Below, one piece after another: positions 43,650 through 55,536 of a DNA stretch of 64,000 nt. The notes under the pieces were generated by a model. It made no database searches. It had not been told where the DNA came from and saw only the letters and a list, made by a program, of their open reading frames with translations. The stretch spans positions 3,164,192 to 3,228,191 of the forward strand of contig JANAVB010006998.1 of the NCBI GenBank assembly GCA_029216955.1, written 5' to 3'. The translations under genes were made by a program, and so were the position numbers. Within the stretch, counting starts at the first letter, position 1. Every line of letters begins with the position of its first letter. This stretch comes from Iris pallida (taxonomy: Eukaryota; Streptophyta; Magnoliopsida; Asparagales; Iridaceae).

Positions 43650-45719
43650 ATGGCAACCACACAATCCTTGATTTCCAATCATGGTGAAGGTCAGTCCACT
43701 CATAGGCCTCCCCTATTTGATGGGACTAACTACACATATTGGAAAACAAGGATGAGCTTCTATCTTAAGTCTCTAGACTTTGACCTGTGGACTGTCGTCA
43801 CTGACGGTTACAAAAAGCCCGCCAGAATAGTTGTCGATGGTGACCTCATTGAGAAACCACACGACAAATATTATGTCGAGGAGAAGAAACAGGCAAGTAT
43901 AGATGCTAGGGCTATTAATGCTTTATTCTGTGCTATAGACAGGAATGAGTTCAACAGGGTCTCTACATGCACCACTGCTCATGAAGTATGGAGACTTCTA
44001 GAAGTGACGCATGAAGGAACCACACAGGTCAATGAATCTAAAATAAGCCGTCTCACTCAAGAATACGAAGCTTTCAAGATGAAGCCAAGTGAGACGATCA
44101 CTCAAATGATCACAAGATTCCTCGACATCATCAATCCTCTATCTTCGCTTGGAAAGCAGTACTCAAACCACGAGAAGATTCGTAAGCTGCTCAGAGGGCT
44201 ACCAAAGATTTGGAACCCTAAGGTGACAGCCATCATAGAAGGAAACGATCTCACAACAATGTCAATGGAGACCTTGATGGGTAAGCTTATGACTCACGAG
44301 CTTGACCTCAAGGACTTCGAAGATCCTGCTCCGAAGACCAGGGAGATCGCACTTAAAGCTCATCAACGAAGAGCTAATCATGATGAGACCGAAGAAGATA
44401 ATTCTGATGATGAAGACCAAGCTCTCATGGTTCGCAACTTCAGGAAATTCCTTCGCTTCAATCGAAGGAAGAAGGAATCTCAAGAAGACGATGAAGAAGA
44501 ACCAACTTGTTACGGTTGCAAGAAAACTGGACATGTCCGAAAAGACTGCCCATTCCTGAAGAAGAGCAACCGCTATGAGAAGCCATACAAAAGGAACTCA
44601 TCAAAGAAATATGCCAACACAGGTATCTGGCATGAAAGTGAAGCGAGTGACTCTGAGGAAGAAAAGGACTCCCCTCAAGATACAACAAATGTGTGCCTGA
44701 TGGCAACTTCCAACAAGGTATCTAACGAAACTCTGGATGACTTCTCTTTTGATGAACTTGGCGATGCTTTCACTGATTTACTCGATGATCATAAAAAGGT
44801 CATCGGTAAATATAAACATGCCAAGGACAAAATCAAAAGTCTAGAAGATGAGATACAAAGAATTTCTTTACTTCTTGATAATGTTAGAAACACATCACCC
44901 ACAAATGACACTGATGAAGCATCCAAGCTTAAATTAAGCTTACATGATGCTGAAGCACGTATTGAGCAACAAACTCAAGAAATCACTACTCTCAACACGT
45001 TGCTTGCTGAAGAAAAGAGTAGACACAAGATTTCCATGACTAAGATTTATGGCTTAAATATTAAGGTTGATGAACTGCAAGCTGTTTCTAAAAGATTAGA
45101 AACCAAATTGGGTAAACAGGTTGTTCAACCTCAAACCCAATCACATGGGCACAACACCACTCATGCTAGTCAACCACGTCAATCTCATGCAGCACATAAC
45201 CATGCATTTATATACACAAACTTTCACAAACCACGTGCACGTAAGAACAATTCTCACTCAGTACACACTCATCATGCACAAAGACACAATCAACATCACT
45301 CCACACATAAAAAGCATCATGCCATGCCATATAGACAAAATCATCATGCCATGCCATCTAGACAATACCAGCATGTCACACATCATAGACAATACCATCA
45401 TTCTATGCCTCATAGACACCATCAACATGCCACTTATTCCATGCATAATCATCTTCACCATGCTAACTCTTCACATCATGTCCATCCTCATCCTGTTGCT
45501 TATAGATATTATTCTCATGCTCCTAGTATAAATAAGAATGCTATCTGTACTTATTGTGGATTACATGGACACATCTCACCACAGTACAGAGTTAGAAGAC
45601 TTGTAGATAAAAGGATATATGCTTGGTTCCCAAAGACTAACTTTTCAGGACCCTCAAGAATTCGGGTACCAAAGGTCACATCTACTCTTGATGTAGGTGG
45701 ACCTTCCCTCCTCAACTGA
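43650..45719 (+). CDS. E5 Gag (689 aa)
   Basis: Starts MATTQSLISNHGEG. Residues about 20-220 are the copia UBN2/Gag domain (LFDGTNYTYWKTRM, KLLRGLPKIWNPKV). A CCHC knuckle CYGCKKTGHVRKDC is at about 287-300. A probable coiled coil spans about 380-490. A histidine-rich tract spans about 500-625. A second knuckle starts at about 633 (CTYCGLHGHISPQY), where the last Cys is Tyr, so it is probably broken. Gag builds the particle and binds RNA. The frame ends TGA at 45719 and overlaps the pol frame by 23 bases in a different frame (+1), through either frameshifting or an indel. Confidence 0.9.
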   Translation: MATTQSLISNHGEGQSTHRPPLFDGTNYTYWKTRMSFYLKSLDFDLWTVVTDGYKKPARIVVDGDLIEKPHDKYYVEEKKQASIDARAINALFCAIDRNEFNRVSTCTTAHEVWRLLEVTHEGTTQVNESKISRLTQEYEAFKMKPSETITQMITRFLDIINPLSSLGKQYSNHEKIRKLLRGLPKIWNPKVTAIIEGNDLTTMSMETLMGKLMTHELDLKDFEDPAPKTREIALKAHQRRANHDETEEDNSDDEDQALMVRNFRKFLRFNRRKKESQEDDEEEPTCYGCKKTGHVRKDCPFLKKSNRYEKPYKRNSSKKYANTGIWHESEASDSEEEKDSPQDTTNVCLMATSNKVSNETLDDFSFDELGDAFTDLLDDHKKVIGKYKHAKDKIKSLEDEIQRISLLLDNVRNTSPTNDTDEASKLKLSLHDAEARIEQQTQEITTLNTLLAEEKSRHKISMTKIYGLNIKVDELQAVSKRLETKLGKQVVQPQTQSHGHNTTHASQPRQSHAAHNHAFIYTNFHKPRARKNNSHSVHTHHAQRHNQHHSTHKKHHAMPYRQNHHAMPSRQYQHVTHHRQYHHSMPHRHHQHATYSMHNHLHHANSSHHVHPHPVAYRYYSHAPSINKNAICTYCGLHGHISPQYRVRRLVDKRIYAWFPKTNFSGPSRIRVPKVTSTLDVGGPSLLN

Positions 45720-48411
45720 AAGTAAGTGGATTCTCGATAGTGGATGCTCGCGACATATGACGGGAGACGCAAATCTTTTTGCATCACTATCGATGAAGAG
45801 AGAAGGATACGTATCCTTCGGTAACAATCTCAAAGGGCACATTACAGGTAATGGTATCATTGGTCATCCTCCTTCTCCTGTAATAAAGGATGTCTGCCTA
45901 GTGACCGAGTTAAAGCATAACCTGCTTAGCATTAGTCATCTTGCTGATCATGGATATGATATTAACTTTGGACAAAACAGTTGCTACATCTATGATAGGT
46001 CAACAGGAGACATTGCTTTTGAAGGGAAAAGAGAGGACAACATCTACATTTTCTATCTTTCTATAAATACTAACAATGCAGGTAGATGTCTATATGCCCA
46101 CAAAGACGAACGACTACTTTGGCACCAGCGTCTTGGTCATGCCAACATGGATGCTATATCCAGGCTTTCTACCAAGAAGCTAGTGAGAGGATTGCCTGAC
46201 ATCACATTCAAAAAGGACAAGGTATGTGTCGAATGTGAACTAAACAAGGCAACTAAATCCTCATTTCATTCTATCAACTTTGTAAGTACTACTAGACCCT
46301 TGCAACTACTTCATATGGATTTATTTGGTCCTAGTAGAATAGCTAGCCTTCGAGGCAAACTTTATGCATTTGTTATTGTTGATGATTTTTCGAGATTTAC
46401 ATGGGTTTTTTTTCTCGCTAATAAGAGCGATGCTATTTCTGCTTTCAAAATTTTTGTAAAGGAAGTTCAAAACGAAAAAGGCTACATGATTACTCGAATC
46501 CGAAGTGATCATGGAGGCGAATTCGTAAATTATGATTTTGAAAGTTTTTGTAATGCAAATGGTTTTGATAATGAATTTTCTTGTCCTAGAACTCCTCAAC
46601 AAAATGGTGTTGTGGAGCGGAAGAATAGGACTCTTGGCGATATGGCTAGAGTCATGTTGAATAAATTTTCTCTTCCGAAATATTTTTGGGCAGAGGCTGT
46701 AAGTACAGCATGCCACATTTTGAATAGGGTACTTATTCGTCCCATTACGAAGAAAACACCCTATGAGCTTTGGTTTGGGAGAACCCCCAATGTTTCTTAT
46801 TTTAAAGTTTTTGGCTGTAGATGTTTTATCCTTAACACCAAAGACAACTTAGGCAAATTTGATGCCAAAGCTGACGATGGTATCTTTCTTGGTTATGCCG
46901 CCAAGAGTAAGGGATATAGAGTTTTCAATAAACGCTCACTTATTGTGGAAGAGTCAACAAATGTGACTTTTGATGAAGACAACAGTGCAGCAAGTACTCT
47001 TGATGATGACGTTGAGCCATCAACTTCTACTCCAATGAATACTTCAACCGAAACTAATTCTCTGGAGGGTTTGCCTAAGAAATTCTCTTTCAAACCTTCT
47101 CATCCAGAAAATTTAGTTATAGGAGAAGTTTCACGTGGAGTAACTACTAGATCATCACTAAGAGACTCCGTTGCTAGCACTGCCTTCATTTCACAAGTAG
47201 AGCCTAAAAACATTTCTGAAGCTTTTAATGATGAATTTTGGATTTCTGCTATGCAAGAAGAACTCAACCAATTCGAGAGAAGCCAAGTATGGGAACTCGT
47301 TCCTAGACCGGTTAATCACTCAATAATTGGTACTAAATGGGTTTTTAGAAACAAAGTAAATGAAGATGGTTCAGTCACACGTAACAAAGCTCGTCTAGTA
47401 GCTCAAGGATACAACCAAGAGGAAGGTATCGACTACGATGAGACGTATGCTCCTGTTGCTAGACTAGAATCCATTCGGATGCTTTGTGCTTTTGCTAATT
47501 TTCAAAACTTTAAATTATTTCAAATGGATGTGAAAAGTGCTTTCCTGAATAGTTTTATTAAAGAGGAAGTTTATGTGAAACAACCCCCTGGCTTTGAAAA
47601 TCACAAATTTCTCGACCACGTGTTCAAGCTGAAGAAAGCGCTTTATGGCCTTAAACAAGCCCCCAGAGCTTGGTATGAAAGGCTAAGCAGTTTCTTGCTT
47701 GAGAAAGGTTTTTCAAAAGAGAAAATTGACACTACACTGTTTATCAAATTTTTCAAAGACACCATTCTATTAATTCAGATTTATGTTGATGATATTATTT
47801 TTGGGTCTACTGATGAAACTCTTTGTCCAGAATTTGCCAAGTGTATGCAGACGGAATTTGAGATGAGCATGATGGGAGAGCTCAACTACTTTCTTGGTCT
47901 GCAAGTAAAACAACTGGCTAATGGAACTTTCATCTGTCAATCGAAGTATACCAAGGACATGCTGAAGAAGTTCGATCTTGACAACATCAAACCAATCAGC
48001 ACTCCAATGGCTACTTCAACCAAACTCGAACCAGATGAGAGCGGCAAACCCGTTGATCAACGTAAGTATCGAGGTATGATAGGCAGCTTACTTTATTTAA
48101 CTGCTAGTCGCCCCGATATCATGTTTAGTGTTTGCCTATGTGCTAGATATCAAGCAAATCCTAAGGAATCTCACATGACCGCGGTTAAGCGTATCTTTCG
48201 ATACCTTAAGGGTACGGTTACAGTGGGCCTATGGTATCCCAAGTCAACATCATTTGACCTCATCGGTTACTCTGATGCTGACTTTGCTGGATGCAAGGTC
48301 GACCGTAAAAGTACGAGCGGCACGTGTCATTTATTAGGAAAGGCTTTAGTCTCATGGTTTAGCAAGAAGCAGAACTCTGTCGTACTATCCACAACAGAAG
48401 CTGAATCATAG
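45697..48411 (+). pseudogene. E5 Pol: protease, integrase, RT, RNase H (nearly intact)
   Basis: A 904-codon frame. Protease is at ILDSGCSRHMTG (about residue 14), followed by the GAG-pre-integrase domain WHQRLGHANM...CVECELNKATK. The integrase core has Asp in MDLFGPS (about 208), Asp in RSDHGGEF (about 271) and Glu in NGVVERKN (about 307). RT starts WVFRNKVNEDGSVTRNKARL and has the YVDDIIFGS active site (about 696). RNase H has SDADFAGCKVDRKSTSG. At TTEAES a one-base deletion (near 48405) causes a stop; the rest of RNase H follows in another frame to 48734. The true start lies upstream, in or across the gag overlap. Confidence 0.92.
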
Positions 48412-48734
48412 CAGCTGGGCGTTGTTGTGCACAAATTCTGTGGATGAAGCAAACCCTTGAAGACTATAAGTTATCTTTCATGCATATTCCTATATTCTGT
48501 GACAATACTAGTGCAATCAATTTGACTAAGAACCCTGTCTGCCACTCACGCAATAAACACATTGAGATCAGACACCACTTTTTGCGTGATCATCAGCAAA
48601 ATGGCACGATTAACTTAGAATTTATTGACACTGATCATCAGCTGGCAGATTTCTTTACTAAGCCACTATCCGAAGAGCGCTTCAATTTTCTTTGTCGTGA
48701 ACTTGGAATTTTAGATGAAGCAGTTATAAATTGA
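48412..48734 (+). pseudogene. E5 RNase H C-terminal end, out of frame
   Basis: Reads CAQILWMKQTLEDYKLSF, FCDNTSAINLTKNPV, SRNKHIEIRHHFLRD, HQLADFFTKPL, the invariant end of copia pol, finishing at TGA about 48734. Only the single missing base separates it from the main frame, so the lesion is recent. Confidence 0.9.
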
Positions 48735-49485
48735 AACTCACCTGCGTAAATATCGAGTATATTGTGATTCTTTTTCGAAGAATTTGGTATGGGTACAAGC
48801 CGAAAGGGTCCTTCTGACAACAAGGCGTAAAAGCCTAAGCGACACGGTACACTAGTCCTCAGGACTACCGCTAGCTGGGATCCGGCCCCTGCAGCTAACC
48901 CATGGCAAATTTGGACTATTGAACCACAGTATATGTCCTTATTTATTATATGGCTAGTTTTCGATTTAATTTTGCCTAATTGAGATTTTCTAAAGTTCAT
49001 TTTGTTTTCTGAGTACCTCTCTATCTATTTTTTACACTCTTTGTTGTCCTCAACTATCTTTTGTTTAACTCTTAAACTTTTTCTTCATGTTCTTTGCCTG
49101 TTTCAGTTCTGGACCATTGATCCAGAACTCGGGCCGAACTCTGCCCCTATCAGAGTTCGGGCCGAGTTCGGTTCTTAGGTTCCAGAGTCGGGATCTGGCT
49201 CTGCCGTTGGATCTATTCTAATCCAATGGTCAATATTTCACCCGACCAAAGACCAAGCCCTACTTTATTTCGGGATTCCCTCTCTTTCCTCCCATATTTC
49301 CTTCTTCTCCACCTCCTCCATCTTCTTCCTTCCAAACCCTAACCCTAGTTCTTGATATAGAGGGCTCTATTTCTTCTCAAAATCAAGGGAAAGGGGTTTT
49401 TCAACATTCTCTTCAACTGTTTGGTATTCTTTTCAGGTATATCTCTCTTTTCCTATCATTTCCAAGTTCTCCTCTTTTATTTCAA
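48735..49485 (+). promoter_or_regulatory. E5 region between pol and env-like ORF, with LTR-type palindromes
   Basis: No ORF is supported. At about 49123-49172 it holds two degenerate copies of the LTR palindrome (agaactcgggccgaactctg, then cagagttcgggccgagttcg) in the same spacing style. An intron-acceptor-like ttcttttcaggt is at about 49427. It could be an internal promoter or a splice region for the env-like ORF. Both ideas are inference. Confidence 0.5.
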
Positions 49486-50751
49486 ATGGCATCTCGCTTG
49501 TCCAAACGAGGGAGAAGGACTCGACATGAGGGTGCTTCCTCTTCGGTTCCTCCTCCTCCGATTGAACAAGTAGTTGAACAACACCCCATTCATCCGTTGT
49601 TCAATCCGTCGCGTCCCGATGACCCTAACACTTACGACGACCGTTTATTTGTATCGCTAGAAGCCTCTAATGAATGGTTTAGCAATTTTAGAACTCGTCC
49701 GGTGTTTGGGGGCCATCCCATAAATTTTACTATATTTTCACAATATGAGTCTTTATTCCGTGATCTTTGTTTGGATGAACTTGTTGCTTCAAATTCTGTC
49801 ATCTACCATAGTACAATTTAAATGTTTTACTGTAATCTGACTCACGATGCAACCCACATCTATTCCCGGGTTGCTGGCATTAACATTGCCTTCAATGACT
49901 CTGAGTTGGGAGACTTTCTTGCTCTCCCGGATCTTGATGTGTGGGACAAGCTTGTGGAAGCACGTCAACTTCAATTTGTTGGCGATACTTCCCTTGAAGG
50001 ATTCAAGGAGGATTTATGTGCTCCTAACGTAAGTCCTCGCAAGCTAAAGGCCAAGCATCTCACCCCCTACTTTTATGAACATCATCGCATCGTGTTCAAT
50101 ACTATCTTGCCCAAGGCTGGCTCAACAGATGAAGTCACTTATCTTGAGATCTCCACCTTATATCATCTCTACTATCGTATTCCATTCAACTTTCCACGGA
50201 CTATGATGGATTGGATGATCAACTGTCGGAAGAAACCAAGAGCTTTGGTTTATCCTCTCTATCTTCCTTTAGTCTTTCGTGCTTTCATCATTCCTATTCA
50301 TGATTGTCCGTTCCTGCCTGCACCTGCCTTTCTATCCAAAGCACGATGCCTTCAGCCTGTCGCTGCTTCTGAGTCATCTGAGCACTCTGCTGATGAGGAG
50401 CCTGACGCCCCTCCTCTTGGTCAGGATGCACCTCCTCCTCCTGCCACTCTTGAGTCTCTTCAGACTATGCTTCGCGATCACTTTGCTATTGAGGATGATC
50501 GCTGGACGCAGCAGGATTACCGTACCACCTTGCAGATCAGTGCCCTTGGGAACTCTCTGCATGATATGCGGTATTCGCTTGCTCGTCATCCTGATCTGCA
50601 TGTGCCTATTGAGCGGGATCCAGATCGCGCGGGTCATCGTATAGACGATCCGTGGGTCATGAGGTATATGGATCCTGATGATGCTTTTGTGGACCCTCGT
50701 CGTTCATTCCATGGTCCTTCAGATGTTCCAGGACCTTCTCGTGCTCCATGA
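49486..50751 (+). pseudogene. E5 envelope-like ORF, one stop
   Basis: Starts MASRLSKRGRRTRHEG and is open to a TAA at 49819-49821, then open in the same frame to 50751 (421 codons plus the stop). The stop is probably one substitution (ATTTAA for ATTAAA). It contains GINIAFNDSELGDFLALP, LYHLYYRIPFNFPRTM and FIIPIHDCPFLPAPAFL, then an acidic/proline-rich tail. I see no convincing signal peptide or fusion peptide, and a membrane span is doubtful. Sirevirus env-like ORFs occupy this place, but their function is unproven. I make no claim that it acts as an envelope. Confidence 0.78.
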
Positions 50752-51316
50752 TGGAGACTGGCTTGATATGCTGCTGCCACTGCTGATGGTCTTAGATTGC
50801 CTTTTTGATTTTAGTTATTTTAGTTTGTTATGGATTTATGTACTGGATTTATGTCTTCAAACCCTGATGATGTGCTGGTTGGTGGATAACATTTTATGCT
50901 ATTTTTCGTAGTTCTACTTTATGTCAGTGACTTGTTTTATTAGTATTATCCTGTTTCTTCTCTGCTTGGTGTGGTTGGATTACTTTTCATTGTCTATACT
51001 GCTATTTCCATGCTTTTCCTTATGCAGTCTATATGATCCTTTATATTGCTAACTGCCAAAAGGGGGAGAAATATGTATATCTGTCTGTGCTTGTGTTTGC
51101 TTTTGGGAAAATATTTTTATCAGGCCACAGGTTCTATGCATTATTTACGGGGGAGAGCTATTGATTCTAGCTCGGCACCGTTTACTGATTACGGGGGAGC
51201 TATCTTATTCTAGCTCGGCATTGTTTATGGGGGAGCTGTGTTTTAACCAACTGTGTCCAGGTATGAATATTGAAATATACATTTATTATTTTGTCAATTA
51301 TCAATATGGGGGAGAT
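50752..51316 (+). other. E5 3' untranslated region with five polypurine tracts
   Basis: Five GGGGGAG motifs occur at 51062, 51149, 51193, 51229 and 51308. The last (atatgggggagat) abuts the right LTR and is the functional primer site by position. Between the middle three the phrase ttctagctcggca is repeated. Multiplied polypurine tracts are a Sirevirus signature. Confidence 0.88.
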
Positions 51317-52263
51317 TGTTGACACAAAGTCACAGTCAACCAAATATTGACTACATTGATTAAATAATATCTGTATAAATTCAATACGACACACGACGTC
51401 TGCATTCAGTTCAGGACAGACAAAAGCTCAGTTTCCGACTCTCAGTGTATTTTCGAGTCTGTACTTTTACATTTTATTGAGTCTAGAAATATGTACTCTG
51501 AGTTATGCTGAGCTCTTGGAACTTAGTCTATAAGCCTACCCAAAATCCCAAGCTCCACCAAAACAAAAATTGCCCACAAGTCCCACTTAGGACCACTCTG
51601 TGCTCTGGAGACAGAGTTCGGGCCGAACTCTGCCTCCACACAAAGTTCGGGCCGAACTCTGTCCCCTAGAAATTAGGAACCCTAATTTTAGGGTTAGCTG
51701 GTTGCTAGCTGTCCAACGGCCAAATTTTTGAATTTTCCTACCCGAATTCTGGCCGAATTCTGCCTCTAAAAATACTATAAATAGGGCATGAATTCTCTCA
51801 TTTCAATTCACTCAATCTTCTCTTCTCTTCTCTCCTACAAGCTCAATAAGCCATACCCTTCCCATCTACTAGCCACAAGCCTCCTAAGTCTCGAGTGCTC
51901 AGCATCTCTCAGTTAGGATTCTTGTGCAAGAGTCGAAGAAGTCGCTTGGACAATTCCAAGCAAATCGCCACTGCGATCCTCTGTTAGAAGTTGACGTGCT
52001 CTTCTGAAGAAAAGACACGGGTTATAAACTACTATTTCACAAATAGTGGATTTAATCCTGAGCTAGAGTTCTCAGGCCTGGACTAGTCCTCCACGAGGGA
52101 AACCAGGTTAAAATCGCTGTGTTTGCGTATGCTCTTCTGCTCTTCATTTATTTTCCGCACTTTACTCTGATTATTTATTGTTGGTGAAAGAGTTATTTTT
52201 AATTGGCTATTTTTCTATATAAACTCTATTCACCCCCCTCTAGAGTTGCCAAACTGTTCTTCA
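51317..52263 (+). repeat. E5 right LTR (947 bp)
   Basis: Same length and ends as the left LTR, with about ten substitutions and no indel by my comparison. It is followed by the duplication caatg at 52264-52268. Confidence 0.95.
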
Positions 52264-52268
52264 CAATG

Positions 52269-52539
52269 GAGGTTCTGGGTCATTCGTACAAAAAGTACGC
52301 CCTTTGACCTTGATCATAAGATATTGAACTTGGCTTTTAGCATAAACTTTCACTGATTCCTCAGATGAAGCTTGAGTTTTTCCTTTAACCTTGATCATCA
52401 AAGGTTGATTGTTGACAGGTTGGGCTTGGATTCGCCCTTTGACTTTGATATTAAAAGGTTGCTCTTCTGGCAGATCTTCGTTAATAGACTGATCTTCAGC
52501 AGATGATTGATCTTCAGCTATATCAGATATCTCTTTCAT
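52269..52539 (-). pseudogene. E4 linker ORF with PLxIKVKGR repeats, right unit (start)
   Basis: Continues the frame broken by E5 at 42643. It reads MKEISDIAEDQSSAEDQS, PFNIKVKGRIQAQP, PLMIKVKGKTQASS, YLMIKVKGRTF. As in the left unit, its ATG overlaps the protease-ORF stop. Confidence 0.7.
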
Positions 52540-53107
52540 ATGCTCTTGTTTGTAAAGCCTTGAGTCAGAAAATAGGCTTCGACACCCTTGAAAGGATTGA
52601 TATCAGTAAACTCAGTCTTTACAACTCCTTGGGGATCCACATACTTGAAGAATTGGTGGAGAGTCGAAGGCACGATGTTATGCTCATGTAACCATGGTCT
52701 TCCAAGAAGAATATTGTAGGATACGTCTGAGTTAATAACATAAAATGTTGCCATAGTTCGAAGATCACCAATCTGAATCTTCAGACGAATCTTCCCCAGT
52801 GGTTTGCTCTTTTTAGAGTTAAAACCAACTATTGTGGTACTAGTGTAAGTCAGATCACTAGTAGGAATCCTCAATGGTCTCAGCATATTTTGAAGAATTC
52901 TGCTAATGGAAGACCCAGGATCAATATAAATTCTGTCAACTTTAATGGATTCAATATACCCAGTGTAACACAAAGGCCTATCATGCTTGTTATGCTTCAA
53001 CAGCATATCTTCTTGTGTAAATGTGACATTGAGAATTTCTTCCATCATACTATGATATTGTGGGCATGATACTGGTATATTGTCAGGAGTCTTGAGTTGG
53101 GCTAAGC
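52536..53107 (-). pseudogene. E4 aspartic protease, right unit (continuous)
   Basis: Open from MMEEILNVTFTQEDML at 53048 to TGA at 52536. It contains IYIDPGSSISRILQNML (active site DPG), TIVGFNSKKSKPLGKIRL and SYNILLGRPWLHEHN. It lacks the one-base deletion of the left unit, so it is the better model for this protease. Confidence 0.82.
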
Positions 53108-54240
53108 AGGAATCAGCTTACAGCAATGCTTCACTCAAAGTTTTGCGACTTTCTTTAGAAAGGCGCAGCAACTCGAAGATAGATAATCTAGCCGGAGTAT
53201 TAGCTAACTAGGCTAGAATATCAAATTTATAGGGTTTCATTACCACCCCCTGACTGGAAGTAGACTTCAACGGGACATCGAAGCGTACCGCTTTCTGTTT
53301 TCCCTTTTCAACCACAGCAGGAGCAAGAGACGATTGAGTTGATGGTGTTTCAACATTCTCAACTTCCTTAGAGGATCCCTCATAATCTTTGTGGTACTCT
53401 TTTCCAGATCTTGTACCAGCAAAAGTTTCTTCTTCAGACTCAGAAGAAGGAAGTACCATATTGCAGGATTTAATCTTCCTTTCCTTAGCATTTTTCTTGT
53501 GAGGATTGTTATGAGGAATCTCAGAACCCAATCCAATAGTGGATTTTTGACTTTGAATTTGTAAAGAAAGTCGTATCCCTTTATCATAATTCAAACCTTC
53601 TGCCTTTTGAAAGTCATAACCCATCTTCTTCATGAGAAAGATATACTGCTGACTGTACAAGTGAGTAGGCAGTGGACTTTCAACAGGTGGCTCCATAGAG
53701 GAAGAAGAAAAGATCTCTATGACTACAGGAGAATGAGGAATAACCGTCTCTGCAGCTACGGGAGAAAAATGATTCGAGATACGAGAAAAAATCCCTGTAG
53801 GAGCCTTTTCATAAGCAGCAAAGACTTATTGTGCCCTGTATAAGAGAATACTATTCATGGCTAGCCACTGCTGATGAGTAAGCTTGAGCTTGGCAGGAGG
53901 AGCCAGACTTGGAGGACATATATTCAATCCTCTCAGTCTATTTTCCAAAGGAATGCCATCCCATAGATGATCCAAATCATCATAATCTGGAATAACATGA
54001 GAAATAATGTTGTAGGTTTTGACTTTCCTACTTTTCTTGGATTTTGAAGTTTTACCTTCATCTTCCATTTCAGGTACTAAGTCAGGATGTACCCACATAA
54101 TTTTACCATTTTTTAATGTAAGAGGCAACAATCCTTCATTTTTCTCCCTGGCAGGCGGGATATTCAAAATCTTCATCGTCGCCTTCGGAATTGGGACAAT
54201 TCCATCTGGTACTTATTGTGGACGAAAATCTCCAAATTGA
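53108..54240 (-). pseudogene. E4 Gag C-terminal and pre-protease region, right unit
   Basis: The open stretches 53696-53208 and 54176-53826 match the left unit. The stops at 53826 (YRAQ then TAA) and at the end of gag are shared. An additional stop (TGG or CAG to TAG) lies at 53208 after KFDILA. Confidence 0.68.
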
Positions 54241-55536
54241 AGAGAAACCATATTGGTTGTAACCGTATGGTCATCATTGGTTAGAACAATAGCACCACCA
54301 TTTATCAGCTCTTGGATTTTCTTCTTCAAAATATAGCAAGCACTGGTAGGATGATTAATGTATCTATGATAGATACAATATTTAGGTTGTCAGTCAGATT
54401 CACCTTATTAGGCCTCTTTGGCTCCAGAATCTGGAGTTTGCCACTCTTCACCAGACATTGAAATATCCATGGGATATCACTTTCGTCAAAAGAGTATTCT
54501 TCTTTTGGCCTGGAAGATTTCTGATTATTCGGCGTTGTTTTATTCTTGGAAAGATTGACCATAAGAGTGTCTTTTCCTTTCATATTACGATTGTCAGAAT
54601 TATTACCAGGATTACTTTTCTTTCCTTTATCCTCAGAGGCGAAAATCATCCCATGTTCACGAGCCAACCTACCATTGGTCTCGACAGAAACTGCTGCTAT
54701 GATAAACGAAGCCCAATCTATGAATTGAGAACCCCTGAAGACAACAATGGATGGCCGCAGGTTCATCTTATATGTATCAATCAGCGTTGAATCTGGCATA
54801 CCAGGGGGCATCTTTAGAGTCGCCTGTCGAAAACGTTCAATGAACGTCCGAGTATCTTCTTTCTCCTTTTGCTTGATTTCTATTAAGGAGGACATTTTTA
54901 TGTCCATACCTCCTTCATAGAAATGGGAGAGAAATATTGCCTTAAATTCGTCAAAAGATGAATACAATTGTCGGGTAAACTACGATACCAATCGTAAGCT
55001 GAACCCGTCAAGCATCCAATGAATACTCTAGTGAGAAGAGCATCATTTTTCTGCAAATATACAGTCATAATATCAAAGTAATTGATATACTGACTAGGAG
55101 AAGCCTTTCCATCAAACGGTACCATTGACTGTGGCTTGAATTTTGGTGGAAAGGGTACATCATTCCAATGAGGAGGATAAGGTTGCTTAATCCCTAACCT
55201 CTGGAGTTGATTCTTTTGCTTCAAAACTTCATACTGTGCTTTGAGCTCACGCACTGCTTGAATGGCTTCGCTGGTTTGTGGAAGCACATTTGATTGAAAA
55301 GTTGTTGGTTGTACCGTAATCCCCACCGAAGATGGTACATCTTCAGGAATGATGGGATCTGGAGATGCAGAATTTTGGTTAACAGCAGGTTCATGGATAT
55401 TCAAAGGTATATCAACCCCTTGGCTATCTTGAGTTGGCGCTGCTGTCTGAACCGGTGTTACAATTACTGGTTGAGTATTTTGCTGAGCCGTTATTATCTG
55501 GTGCATGCTTTGCATCATGTTAAGCATGTCTTTCAA
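54241..55536 (-). pseudogene. E4 gag core, right unit
   Basis: Here the Trp codon lost in the left unit is intact, so LQRLGIKQPYPPHWND runs straight into MVPFDGKASPSQYINYFD and AYDWYRSLPDNC. One-base deletions near 54961 and 54385 shift the frame. The Cys-His motif reads CLVKSGKLQIL then a shifted end. Confidence 0.82.

Larger units (their letters stand above)
42648..52263 (+). mobile_element. E5, Sirevirus (Ty1/copia) retrotransposon with envelope-like ORF
   Basis: A complete 9616-base element: LTR, tRNA-Met PBS, gag, pol in the copia order (protease, integrase, RT, RNase H), an extra envelope-like region, repeated polypurine tracts, LTR. The extra 3' ORF, the long Gag with a second Cys-His motif and several GGGGGAG tracts are Sirevirus traits (SIRE1/Maximus group). 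The LTRs differ at about 10 of 947 positions by my count, making E5 one of the youngest insertions here. A few point lesions break gag-pol and env. Confidence 0.94.

Noticed and set aside
45258..45461. Met-rich minus ORF opposite Sirevirus Gag
   Set aside because: It is the reverse reading of the histidine-rich tract (cat read as atg).
49486..50751. Calling the E5 third ORF a functional envelope protein
   Set aside because: Position fits Sirevirus env-like ORFs, but no clear signal peptide, cleavage site or membrane anchor can be seen, and there is a stop in the frame.
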